NCBI RefSeq assembly: GCF_005886535.1
Contig: NZ_PNDS01000003.1
Coordinates: forward strand, 1 to 48,288
DNA from: Pseudoalteromonas sp. S2755
GTDB lineage: Bacteria; Pseudomonadota; Gammaproteobacteria; Enterobacterales; Alteromonadaceae
Length of the DNA stretch: 48,288 nt
Direction: 5' to 3'
Made by a program: the position numbers and the translations under genes. The notes under the pieces were generated by a model. The model had not been told where the DNA came from. It saw only the letters and a list, made by a program, of their open reading frames with translations, and made no database searches. This document shows, in pieces, positions 35,859-43,728 of this stretch. The stretch's first letter is position 1. Each line of letters opens with the position of its first letter.

Positions 35859-37493
35859 ATGGAATCGCAACGCACGTTTTTATTTATTGGTTTGTTGTTG
35901 GTTTCGTTCCTATTGTTCCAAGAGTGGACACAAGAACAAAACCAGCCACAAGCTGATACCAGTGCCGTCACACAACAAGTGGCGAACTCAACCCCAACAG
36001 AAGAGCAAGCTGATGTGCCAGCATCAAGCCAATCCGATGTCCCAGTTGTAGCAACTCAGGCAACACGTTCTGTCATTAGTATCACTACCGATGTATTTGC
36101 GGTAAAAATTGATACCAAAGGCGGTGACATCGTTGAAGCCAACTTACTACAACACGCAGAAACCCATGGCAGCGACACGCCTTTCATGTTACTTGGTGAA
36201 TTTGAAGGCAAACAGTATGTTTCACAGAGTGGTTTAATTGGTTTAAACGGCCCAGATGCAAACAAAGCTGGTCGCCCAGTGTATGAGTCGGCACAACAGC
36301 AATACGAGCTTAATGGCGATACATTACGTGTACCACTGACTTTTACTGATGAGAAAGGCGTACAGTACACAAAGACCTATATATTTAAAGCAGGAAAATA
36401 TGATGTTGACTTAGAATATCAGGTTAACAACACCACCTCATCACCTGTTCAAGTACAACTGTACACACAAATCAAACGTACACGCCAAGATAAAGGCAGT
36501 ATGGTTGATCAGACCTATTTAGGCGCAGCCTATGGTACCGCTGAAGAACCTTATGAGAAATACAGCTTCTCTGATATGGCGGATGCAAACCTAAATAAAA
36601 ATACCCAAGGCGGCTATGTTGCTTTCTTACAGCACTACTTCGTCAGTGCATGGGTGCCTGATCAGCAAACCAATAATACTATCTATACCGCGCTTAGAAA
36701 TGGTAATGGTATTGTTGGTATGAAGAGCGAGCCAACTAATGTTCAAGCAAACAGTACGGCAACTATCCATGCGGTGTACTACATGGGTCCTAAAGACACA
36801 GAAGCGCTTGAGGCAATTCAAGAAGATCTAGATCTCACAGTAGACTATGGCTGGTTATGGTTTATTTCACAACCGCTACTGACACTGCTTAAGTTCCTTT
36901 ACGGTATTTTAGGTAACTGGGGTCTGGCGATTATTGCTATCACTTTAATTGTGAAAACGGCGCTATACCCACTAACTAAAGCACAATACACCTCAATGGC
37001 TAAAATGCGCATGCTACAGCCTAAAATGCAGGCATTAAAAGAGCGTTATGGCGATGACCGCCAGAAGTTCGGCCAAGCGATGATGGAAATGTACCGTAAG
37101 GAAAAAGTGAACCCAATGGGCGGCTGTTTCCCACTGTTACTACAAATGCCAATCTTCCTAGCCTTGTTCTACGTATTCCTTGAATCAACAGAACTACGTC
37201 ATGCTGAGTTTATGTTATGGCTAACAGACCTTTCAGCTATGGATCCGTACTACGTACTACCAGTGCTTTTTGGTGCAAGTATGTTCCTAACACAAAAACT
37301 GCAGCCAATGACAGTTACAGACCCAATGCAACAAAAGATGATGACTTACATGCCAGTCGTGTTCTCAATCTTCTTTATTTGGTTCCCATCAGGTCTGGTA
37401 CTTTACTGGTTGGTTTCAAACCTTATCTCTATCGCTCAGATGCTTATCATCTACCGTGGCATGGAGAAAAAAGGCATGAAAGTACGCGGTTAA
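35859..37493 (+). CDS. yidC: Membrane protein insertase YidC
   Basis: The product (544 aa) inserts proteins into the inner membrane alone or with SecYEG. Transmembrane helix 1 is at about 5-17. The large periplasmic beta-sandwich runs to about 340 (SVISITTDVFAVKIDTKGGDIV at its start). The conserved insertase core follows, with NWGLAIIAITLIVK, YPLTKAQYTSMAKMR, NPMGGCFPLLLQMPIFLALFYV and FPSGLVLYWLVSN. It is the last gene of the rpmH-rnpA-yidD-yidC series and is followed by a terminator. In most relatives mnmE comes next; here about 4.8 kb intervene. Confidence 0.98.
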   Translation: MESQRTFLFIGLLLVSFLLFQEWTQEQNQPQADTSAVTQQVANSTPTEEQADVPASSQSDVPVVATQATRSVISITTDVFAVKIDTKGGDIVEANLLQHAETHGSDTPFMLLGEFEGKQYVSQSGLIGLNGPDANKAGRPVYESAQQQYELNGDTLRVPLTFTDEKGVQYTKTYIFKAGKYDVDLEYQVNNTTSSPVQVQLYTQIKRTRQDKGSMVDQTYLGAAYGTAEEPYEKYSFSDMADANLNKNTQGGYVAFLQHYFVSAWVPDQQTNNTIYTALRNGNGIVGMKSEPTNVQANSTATIHAVYYMGPKDTEALEAIQEDLDLTVDYGWLWFISQPLLTLLKFLYGILGNWGLAIIAITLIVKTALYPLTKAQYTSMAKMRMLQPKMQALKERYGDDRQKFGQAMMEMYRKEKVNPMGGCFPLLLQMPIFLALFYVFLESTELRHAEFMLWLTDLSAMDPYYVLPVLFGASMFLTQKLQPMTVTDPMQQKMMTYMPVVFSIFFIWFPSGLVLYWLVSNLISIAQMLIIYRGMEKKGMKVRG

Positions 37494-37511
37494 TGCTCGT
37501 ACACCTTGAAT

Positions 37512-37543
37512 AAAAAACGCCAGCTTCACAGCTGGCGTTTTTT
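37512..37543. terminator. Bidirectional terminator after yidC
   Basis: A 13-bp stem (37512-37524 with 37531-37543; core CGCCAGC / GCTGGCG with A and T runs) encloses a 6-base loop. It serves yidC and the convergent DUF1496 gene. Confidence 0.92.
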
Positions 37544-37568
37544 ATTTGCGCATCATATGAAGTTGTCG

Positions 37569-37784
37569 CTATTGATCAACCCACTGAAGCTCACCATTTG
37601 GACCGCCGTCAACACAGACTTTCCATTTGTTATTTTGCTTTTCTACCGCTCCCTTAGAATATGCCTGATCGGCATAATAACAATACTTTGTCGGGTCGTA
37701 GTCTGGTTTTACACTCTCACCGCTTAGTGCAGAACCAGATACCGCACATGCTGCAGATACAACCGTTAGTGTTAGTCTATTCAT
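37569..37784 (-). CDS. Small periplasmic DUF1496-like protein
   Basis: The product (71 aa) has a signal peptide (about 1-20, cleaved near SGSALSG) and a short mature part. CYYADQAYSKGAVEKQNNKWKVC fits the DUF1496 pattern (two cysteines flanking a YS-x-GA core; I count these near 35 and 57). The cysteines may form a disulfide. Function is unknown. GGGAGA precedes the ATG. It lies next to a periplasmic thiol-redox cassette, but on the other strand. Confidence 0.82.
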   Translation of the reverse strand: MNRLTLTVVSAACAVSGSALSGESVKPDYDPTKYCYYADQAYSKGAVEKQNNKWKVCVDGGPNGELQWVDQ

Positions 37785-37895
37785 AATATCTCCCTTTACG
37801 CATAATTTTAACTTACCTAAACTCGGTAACTTACCTTATCTTATAAACACAGCAAGCAACAAGCACTTTCCCTTTTAAACTCATAGCAATTAAAA

Positions 37896-37953
37896 TATCA
37901 AATAAAAGCAAGCACTTGATAAAATTTGATAGCGATTTTATGACGATTTGATA
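37896..37953. repeat. Four TTGATA hexamers upstream of the redox cassette
   Basis: TTGATA occurs at 37916-37921, 37926-37931 and 37948-37953, and its reverse complement TATCAA at 37896-37901. Start-to-start distances of 20, 10 and 22 bases are close to whole helical turns. The array lies 60-117 bases before the CcdA-like start and may be an operator. The rest of 37785-38012 is A/T-rich without other features. Confidence 0.45.
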
Positions 37954-38012
37954 GGTCAAATCTGGGCTATCCTTCATGCTCTTTTGCAGTTAAAAAATGC
38001 AAAGAGAAGACG

Positions 38013-38684
38013 ATGCTTGAATCTACGTTACTAAAGGCACTCTCCAGTGCCGAAACTGATTGGTGGTTAGTGCCTATTGCACTCTTAGTAGGTGTACTCA
38101 CCAGCTTTACGCCCTGCGTATATCCCATACTACCCATAACTGTTGCGACTCTTAGCCAACAACGCCATATTCGCCTTGCCCCAGTCTGGTATGCGCTAGG
38201 CTTTGCAGCGGTGTACGCCGCGCTTGGATTTATTGCAGCATTAACCGGTAGCTTCTTTGGCCAGGTAGCAACAAACCCTTGGGTGCTGCTTATTTTTGCC
38301 AATCTATTACTCTACTTTGCTGCGGTATCAAAAGGCTTAATCTCGCTGCCACGCTTGCCAAAAGCGATTTCAACAGGCTCGCCAGCACCTCTTCTAATGG
38401 GCATGGCCAGCGCTCTTGTTGCGGCTCCCTGTACGTCTCCAATTCTAGGCGGCTTATTGCTCTTCGTTGCTAATGCCCAGCAACCTCTATTAGGAGGCGC
38501 ACTGCTGTTTAGTTTTGCGCTCGGTATGAGCGCCCTATTACTGCTAGCAGGGCTAAGCACACGCTTTTTACAAAAATTACCAAGATCTGGAGCTTGGCTA
38601 AATCACATCACCACAGTAACCGCACTTATCCTAGTCGCGATGGCGCAATATTTTCTTATTCAAGCTGGCAAAAGTTGGCTATAA
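38013..38684 (+). CDS. CcdA/DsbD-type thiol-electron carrier membrane protein
   Basis: The product (223 aa) has about six membrane helices and the two catalytic cysteines of the CcdA/DsbD core: C35 in FTPCVYPILP and C140 in APCTSPILGG. Such proteins move reducing electrons from cytoplasmic thioredoxin to periplasmic partners. It lacks the periplasmic domains of full-length DsbD, so its partners must be separate proteins; the two thioredoxin-like genes that follow on the same strand are obvious candidates. AGAGAAG precedes the ATG. No cytochrome c maturation genes are nearby. Confidence 0.9.
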   Translation: MLESTLLKALSSAETDWWLVPIALLVGVLTSFTPCVYPILPITVATLSQQRHIRLAPVWYALGFAAVYAALGFIAALTGSFFGQVATNPWVLLIFANLLLYFAAVSKGLISLPRLPKAISTGSPAPLLMGMASALVAAPCTSPILGGLLLFVANAQQPLLGGALLFSFALGMSALLLLAGLSTRFLQKLPRSGAWLNHITTVTALILVAMAQYFLIQAGKSWL

Positions 38685-38701
38685 AACGCAAAGGAACCAC
38701 C

Positions 38702-39160
38702 ATGAAAAAAATCGTATTTTATTCACTCTTTATGTTATTCAGCACAATGTCTGCAGCAAAGGACTATCCCGTACTTACCGCCAATACGCTTGCAAACAAT
38801 ACCGTAACCAGTCAAGGCAAAGTCACTTACTTGAAGTTTTGGGCAACGTGGTGCTCCTACTGTGTAGAAGAAATGCCATTGCTTGAGCAAAGCTTCCAGC
38901 AAGCCAATAACCACTATCAGGTTATCGCCGTCAATATTGGCTTCAATCAGTCGAAAAAAGGCGTGCAAGCTTACCTTGATAAACATAATTATCAGTTTCC
39001 AACGGTATTTGATGGTAATGGCAAGATAACTCAGCAGTTTCAAGTGTTAGGCACGCCACAACACATCCTCATTGATGAAAACGGCAAAGAAATCTATCGC
39101 AGCGCATTGTTTACAGATGAGCTGCAACAACATCTGAGCACACTTCAAGGAGCAAACTAA
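38702..39160 (+). CDS. TlpA-like periplasmic thioredoxin
   Basis: The product (152 aa) has a signal peptide (1 to about 19, ending MSAAK) and a thioredoxin fold. The active site is WATWCSYC (C51, C54) and a cis-proline lies in LGTPQHILID. It resembles ResA/TlpA thiol reductases. I start at the ATG at 38702, which has AAGGA upstream; the reading frame is open further back, but that part overlaps the CcdA-like gene. The next gene overlaps its stop by one base (TAATG), so the two are coupled. Confidence 0.92.
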   Translation: MKKIVFYSLFMLFSTMSAAKDYPVLTANTLANNTVTSQGKVTYLKFWATWCSYCVEEMPLLEQSFQQANNHYQVIAVNIGFNQSKKGVQAYLDKHNYQFPTVFDGNGKITQQFQVLGTPQHILIDENGKEIYRSALFTDELQQHLSTLQGAN

Positions 39161-39897
39161 TGTCATTAATTAAAGCCCTGTTTATATTCGCCGCTGTGTG
39201 TCTCAGCTTATTTGTGCGCGCTAACACGCAAGAGTATGTGTTTATTAATATTTGGGACGAGTACGTACAGCCCACAACTCTACCAACGCCACTAGCACCA
39301 AGGAGATTGCTACAGCCCGATATTAATATTGATGAGGCAAGCTTAGCGCAATTTAAAACGGCCTACCCAAGCTATTCTGAATTAGCCATTGATAAACAAA
39401 ACCAGTTGATGCAACGGTTTGCAATAAGGCAAACACCTGTTCGTGTTATCGTTAAAGACGACAAAGTTATCAAACGAGAGTTATTGACGACTAACAGTGC
39501 ACCAAGCACAGAAAAAGAAACACGGATCCCGTTGCAAACACTCACAGGTACGCCATTTTCGATAGCGACTATAAACAGTCAATACAGAGTGTTATTTTTC
39601 AGCGATAGTTTGTGTCCGTTTCAACATATTCCTGCCTGTGAAATGAGAATAAAGCAAAACAATCAACTCGCTGACTCGAGTGCGTATCCGGTCGTTACTC
39701 TGATTAAGCCCTTTTATGTGGAAGAACAAAGTGCTCGAGACTACCAACAACGCTTTGAGGTCAAACACGATATTGTGTTCGATCATCACAACGAAGTATT
39801 TAGCCAGTTTGAGATTAGAGAGCTACCTTACTGGGTGGTACAAGACAAACACGGTGAAATCGTTTATCGCGGCAATCAGCCACCCAACATAGACTAG
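39160..39897 (+). CDS. Exported double thioredoxin-like protein with a C-x7-C site
   Basis: The product (245 aa) has a signal peptide (1 to about 22, VRANT). The first domain (about 24-115) looks like a thioredoxin that has lost its cysteines: EYVFINIWDEYVQP stands where WATWC would be, and RQTPVRVIV supplies a cis-proline. The second (about 124-245) has LFFSDSLCPFQHIPAC, with C152 and C160 seven residues apart, and a cis-proline in ELPYWVV. I know no named family with this arrangement. It is translationally coupled to the TlpA-like gene and is probably its partner or substrate adaptor. It converges with the regulator gene 3 bases away. Confidence 0.8.
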   Translation: MSLIKALFIFAAVCLSLFVRANTQEYVFINIWDEYVQPTTLPTPLAPRRLLQPDINIDEASLAQFKTAYPSYSELAIDKQNQLMQRFAIRQTPVRVIVKDDKVIKRELLTTNSAPSTEKETRIPLQTLTGTPFSIATINSQYRVLFFSDSLCPFQHIPACEMRIKQNNQLADSSAYPVVTLIKPFYVEEQSARDYQQRFEVKHDIVFDHHNEVFSQFEIRELPYWVVQDKHGEIVYRGNQPPNID

Positions 39898-39900
39898 GGC

Positions 39901-42138
39901 CTAATTTATCGTCCATTTACTTTGACAATAGACGCTGTAAGGGGCATCGATAAGCTCAGCAATAAAGTGCTTATCGATGCGGCTTTGCTGGCGTATTTGC
40001 AGCAACTGTTGCTGTAATAATTGGCTGTTTTCGAGTCCGGCCAATTTATCTGAAAAGCGTTTTTGCAGCGCTTCTTCATTTAACATATCAGCCGCAACAA
40101 CACCGTAAAGCAACAAAAGATGTGAATTGGTATGTTGATGTGCAGTAATGATCTCAAGCGCTTGTTGAGGCTCGTTTCTCAAAAGGTGGATATACATTTG
40201 CGTATAGAGCGCATAGGTCTCAACCTCTTGTAGCTGTAACGTTTGATAGTCTTGCATTGCTTCAATCGTCAACGGCTCTGCTAATTCGAGCTTGCCCGCT
40301 TTGATCCAGGTCCAACCCAGTAACAATTTAACATTGGCACGCGTCACCGAAGAAATATAATCGCTTTCTAACAGCATTTGATATTGCGTAATTGCACTTT
40401 GCATTGCATCCGTATCACCCGTTTGCAATGCGATATCCATATGCGCCATGCCAATCAGTAATTGCTGTTGCTCATAGCTTGGAATAAAACGCGGCTCGCC
40501 GTTAATGTCTTTTAAATACCGTAGCGCCTTTTCTCCCTGATGTAGCTGAATATAGTAGAATCCTAGGTAAGTGAGTATTTGCTTTTCTAAATATCGATAT
40601 CCATTTTTCTGAGCTAAAGCGAGGGCTTTTAATAAACTAGGCTCACTTTCAACCACTGGCACTAAGTAATTTTGACCATAAGCAAACAAAGCTTTTATTA
40701 GATTCATGGTCTGCTCTGTTTGCTCATAATAGGCAATGGCTTGCGCGAGTACAGGTTTACTCTTCTCTAAGTTCAGTAACGTTTTTTCAGCGGGACCAGC
40801 CGCTGGTGGATTGGCAAGATAGAAACTCCGCTGTGCTTCGCTATAGGCAAACGATCGACTACCTATCAAAACATGCGCTGAACTCATCGCTTGCTGATAT
40901 TCATCCCAGCGTTGTAACACCCAAAAAGCATCTGCTTTGAGTTGATATGCCATCGCAATCAACTCAACTTGCTGGCTTTGCTCAGCAGCATCGAGAGCGA
41001 GCTGAGCTTGCTGCAACGCTTGCTGATGTAAGCCTTGTGCCTTGAAAAACTCTCCGTAATAGAGGTGGTAGCGAGCACGAGTCGCGATTGAAGCTGAACT
41101 TAGTGAAATCTGTTCGAATCGACGTGTGGCAGAATCAATATCACCGAGCTGCCAACAGATTTGCGCAAGCTCCATCTGACTTTCTAAATGTTCCGGCATT
41201 TGTGCCACAGCCGCCTCAAAATATGCCTTTGCCAGTTGAGGTCCCTGTTCATTTAATGCTTGTACACCGCGGTAATAGTCATTCATTGCTAGATTTAAGG
41301 ATGATTTTTTGGCGGTTTTAGTGTCAACGCCTAGCGCTAACTGCGCAATAACCTCTGTTGCAATTGCTTCAAAGCTCTCATCTAACTGTTCAACAATTAT
41401 CTCGCTTTGCTTATCTCCATAAGTAACACTGAGTAAAAAACGCTGTTGTATCGGCTTGAGTGAAAGCGTGAGCTTATTAACCGCACTATTCTCTGCAAGC
41501 TCAGGATATTGGCTTCGCGGTACTAATTGATAATGAGACTGCAAATGTTGTCTCAATGCTGCTTCAAGCGCATAACCCCACCACGCATTGGCTTGTACAC
41601 CTGTCTCATTCACCATAGGCACAATGATTAACGAGTCTTGCTCAGCTTGTACACGAGCGACAACGGGTGCTGAACTAGAAACGAGGTAAACACTCGCTGC
41701 GACTCCACTTAACGCAACAGCGCCAACGACAAGCATCGCTTTTATTGTTGTAGTGAGTTTGAATGTGGTAAATGTGCGGCTCTCAACAGGACAAATCCAC
41801 TGATAACCTTGCTGTGGTATGGTTTTAATAAAGGTGGGTTGCTGGGCGTTATCTTTGAGGGCTTGTCTTAGCTCAGTGATACTCTGTGTTAGTGCAGCTT
41901 CTCTAAACTCACCGTGTTGCCACAACGTACTGAGCAATGTTTCACGTGTAACAATTTGATTTGGATGAGCTAAAAAATAAGCCAACAGCTGCGCAACTCT
42001 CGGCCTCAGTGGCACTTGCTCAGCATCACGATATAAACACGCGATATTTGGATCGAAGCGGTATTGAAGAAAGTGCAGCACAGCGTTAGTTTCCCTTATA
42101 CAACCTTTGCTAGTAAGAACAGTAAAAACTGTGACCAT
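39901..42138 (-). CDS. CadC/ToxR-like membrane regulator with TPR region
   Basis: The product (745 aa from the ATG at 42138; AGG seven bases upstream, preferred over a TTG at 42153) begins with an OmpR-type winged-helix DNA-binding domain (about 24-116: LRPRVAQLLAYFLAHPNQIVTRETLLSTLW ... TIPQQGYQW in pieces). One membrane helix follows at about 133-155, then a periplasmic domain and a long TPR-type helical region (about 285-700). Such proteins sense periplasmic signals and bind DNA from the membrane. No partner or target is evident. A parS-like sequence lies in the coding region at 41938-41953. It converges with the redox cassette. Confidence 0.87.
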   Translation of the reverse strand: MVTVFTVLTSKGCIRETNAVLHFLQYRFDPNIACLYRDAEQVPLRPRVAQLLAYFLAHPNQIVTRETLLSTLWQHGEFREAALTQSITELRQALKDNAQQPTFIKTIPQQGYQWICPVESRTFTTFKLTTTIKAMLVVGAVALSGVAASVYLVSSSAPVVARVQAEQDSLIIVPMVNETGVQANAWWGYALEAALRQHLQSHYQLVPRSQYPELAENSAVNKLTLSLKPIQQRFLLSVTYGDKQSEIIVEQLDESFEAIATEVIAQLALGVDTKTAKKSSLNLAMNDYYRGVQALNEQGPQLAKAYFEAAVAQMPEHLESQMELAQICWQLGDIDSATRRFEQISLSSASIATRARYHLYYGEFFKAQGLHQQALQQAQLALDAAEQSQQVELIAMAYQLKADAFWVLQRWDEYQQAMSSAHVLIGSRSFAYSEAQRSFYLANPPAAGPAEKTLLNLEKSKPVLAQAIAYYEQTEQTMNLIKALFAYGQNYLVPVVESEPSLLKALALAQKNGYRYLEKQILTYLGFYYIQLHQGEKALRYLKDINGEPRFIPSYEQQQLLIGMAHMDIALQTGDTDAMQSAITQYQMLLESDYISSVTRANVKLLLGWTWIKAGKLELAEPLTIEAMQDYQTLQLQEVETYALYTQMYIHLLRNEPQQALEIITAHQHTNSHLLLLYGVVAADMLNEEALQKRFSDKLAGLENSQLLQQQLLQIRQQSRIDKHFIAELIDAPYSVYCQSKWTIN
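41938..41953. promoter_or_regulatory. Near-parS sequence inside the regulator gene
   Basis: TGTTTCACGTGTAACA matches the general bacterial parS (TGTTTCACGTGAAACA) at 15 of 16 bases and the recF sites at 14 of 16. It may be a weaker ParB site or a chance match. Confidence 0.35.
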
Positions 42139-42292
42139 AATTATACCTGACAAAAGCGCATAACCGTATCATTAAGGTCATCAACCACCCAAAACGCAAT
42201 GGGCAGACTTAGATATTACCCACCAGCTATACCTGAGATATATCAATTGCTGTACAATTATGGCTATTAACCAGACAGTCTAAAGAGTCATC

Positions 42293-43657
42293 ATGATCGC
42301 ACAAGACACCATAGCAGCACAGGCTACCGCACCGGGTCGCGGTGGCGTTGGTATTATTCGAGTTTCAGGCAGTAAAGCCCGAGAGGTCGCAGAGCTAATC
42401 TTAGGTAAATGCCCAAAAACTCGCTATGCCGAATACCTGCCATTCAATACCCTAGCAGGTGAACAACTAGACCAAGGTATTGCATTGTTCTTCCAAGGGC
42501 CGAACTCATTCACCGGTGAAGATGTCCTTGAGTTACAAGGCCATGGTGGCCCTGTGGTACTTGATATGCTGTTAAAGGAAATCAGCAAAATTGAGCAAGT
42601 GCGGTTGGCAAAGCCTGGTGAGTTCTCAGAACGTGCTTTTATGAACGACAAGCTAGACTTAACGCAAGCAGAAGCTATCGCAGACTTGATCAACGCCACC
42701 AGCGAGCAAGCTGCAAAAAGTGCACTACATTCACTACAAGGTGACTTTTCGAAACATATCAATACTTTGGTTGAGAAAGTAATTCATCTGCGCATGTACG
42801 TAGAAGCCGCAATTGACTTCCCCGACGAAGAAATCGACTTTCTTTCCGATGGTAAAGTCTCGGGTGACCTAGAAGCCATTATTCAGCAACTCGCTGAAGT
42901 GCGTAAACAAGCCAAGCAAGGCAGCATCATGCGTGAAGGCATGCGGGTGGTGATTGCTGGCCGCCCTAATGCCGGAAAATCTTCACTACTCAATGCCTTA
43001 GCAGGCCGTGAAGCCGCGATTGTTACAGACATCGCAGGTACCACACGAGACGTACTACGTGAACATATTCATATTGATGGCATGCCACTTCATATTATCG
43101 ACACCGCAGGACTTCGTGATAGTCCAGACAAAGTAGAACAGATAGGCATAGAGCGTGCTTGGGAAGAGATCCGCGGCGCCGATCACGTACTATTTATGGT
43201 GGATGGCACCGAAACCCACGAAACCGATCCTGCGAAGATCTGGCCTGATTTTATCGAGCAATTACCACAAGGTATGGAAATTACCGTGATCCGCAATAAA
43301 GTCGATTTAAGCGGTGAAGCCGTTGGCGCAACAACGAGTGATGGCCATACCCTTATCCGTCTAAGTGCTAAAGATATTCAAGGCATTGATTTATTGAGAG
43401 AACACCTAAAAGCCTGTATTGGATTTACTGGTGCAACTGAAGGTGGCTTTATGGCTCGCCGTCGTCACTTAGATGCTCTAGAGCGCGCTGCTGAGCACCT
43501 AGAAATAGGTCAAACTCAGCTAGAAATGCATATTGCCGGTGAAATTTTGGCAGAAGAGCTGCGCCTTACCCAGCAATACCTCAATGAGATCACCGGTGAA
43601 TTCACCTCCGACGACTTGCTAGGCAAAATCTTTAGCTCATTCTGTATTGGTAAATAA
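42293..43657 (+). CDS. mnmE: tRNA uridine-5-carboxymethylaminomethyl modification GTPase MnmE
   Basis: The product (454 aa) acts with MnmG to modify the wobble uridine of certain tRNAs. The N-terminal folate-binding domain covers about 1-120 ([41 protein letters not shown]). The inserted G domain starts near 220 with [29 protein letters not shown] and NKVD, and the C-terminal helical domain ends in FCIGK, with the catalytic cysteine. It is complete. The usual following genes (mioC or mnmG) are absent from the window; a short repeat begins immediately at its stop. Confidence 0.98.
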   Translation: MIAQDTIAAQATAPGRGGVGIIRVSGSKAREVAELILGKCPKTRYAEYLPFNTLAGEQLDQGIALFFQGPNSFTGEDVLELQGHGGPVVLDMLLKEISKIEQVRLAKPGEFSERAFMNDKLDLTQAEAIADLINATSEQAAKSALHSLQGDFSKHINTLVEKVIHLRMYVEAAIDFPDEEIDFLSDGKVSGDLEAIIQQLAEVRKQAKQGSIMREGMRVVIAGRPNAGKSSLLNALAGREAAIVTDIAGTTRDVLREHIHIDGMPLHIIDTAGLRDSPDKVEQIGIERAWEEIRGADHVLFMVDGTETHETDPAKIWPDFIEQLPQGMEITVIRNKVDLSGEAVGATTSDGHTLIRLSAKDIQGIDLLREHLKACIGFTGATEGGFMARRRHLDALERAAEHLEIGQTQLEMHIAGEILAEELRLTQQYLNEITGEFTSDDLLGKIFSSFCIGK

Positions 43658-43678
43658 CCTGAGCTTCGGATAAATAAT
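43656..43678 (+). repeat. Solo copy of a 23-nt repeat after mnmE
   Basis: AACCTGAGCTTCGGATAA followed by ATAAT here, and by TTAAT at 48145-48167, gives 22 of 23 identical bases in the same orientation. The match begins inside the mnmE stop codon. Confidence 0.75.
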
Positions 43679-43693
43679 CCAAATATTTGAGTT

Positions 43694-43722
43694 GTCATAC
43701 GCCCGATGTTCGGGCGTATGAC
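43694..43722. terminator. Hairpin between mnmE and the 1195-residue gene
   Basis: A perfect 13-bp stem (43694-43706 with 43710-43722, GTCATACGCCCGA / TCGGGCGTATGAC) closes a 3-base loop between convergent genes. No U-tract follows on either strand, so it may act as a transcript end or a 3' stabiliser. Confidence 0.55.
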
Positions 43723-43728
43723 TATACA

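Noticed and set aside
37926..37954. TTGATA-N17-TGATAG as the promoter of the redox cassette
   Set aside because: The -10 match is poor and formed by the repeated hexamers themselves; I treat the hexamers as a possible operator instead.
37967..38302. Minus-strand open frame opposite the CcdA-like gene
   Set aside because: It is antisense to a well-formed membrane protein gene with the family cysteines; the minus-strand product has no family character.
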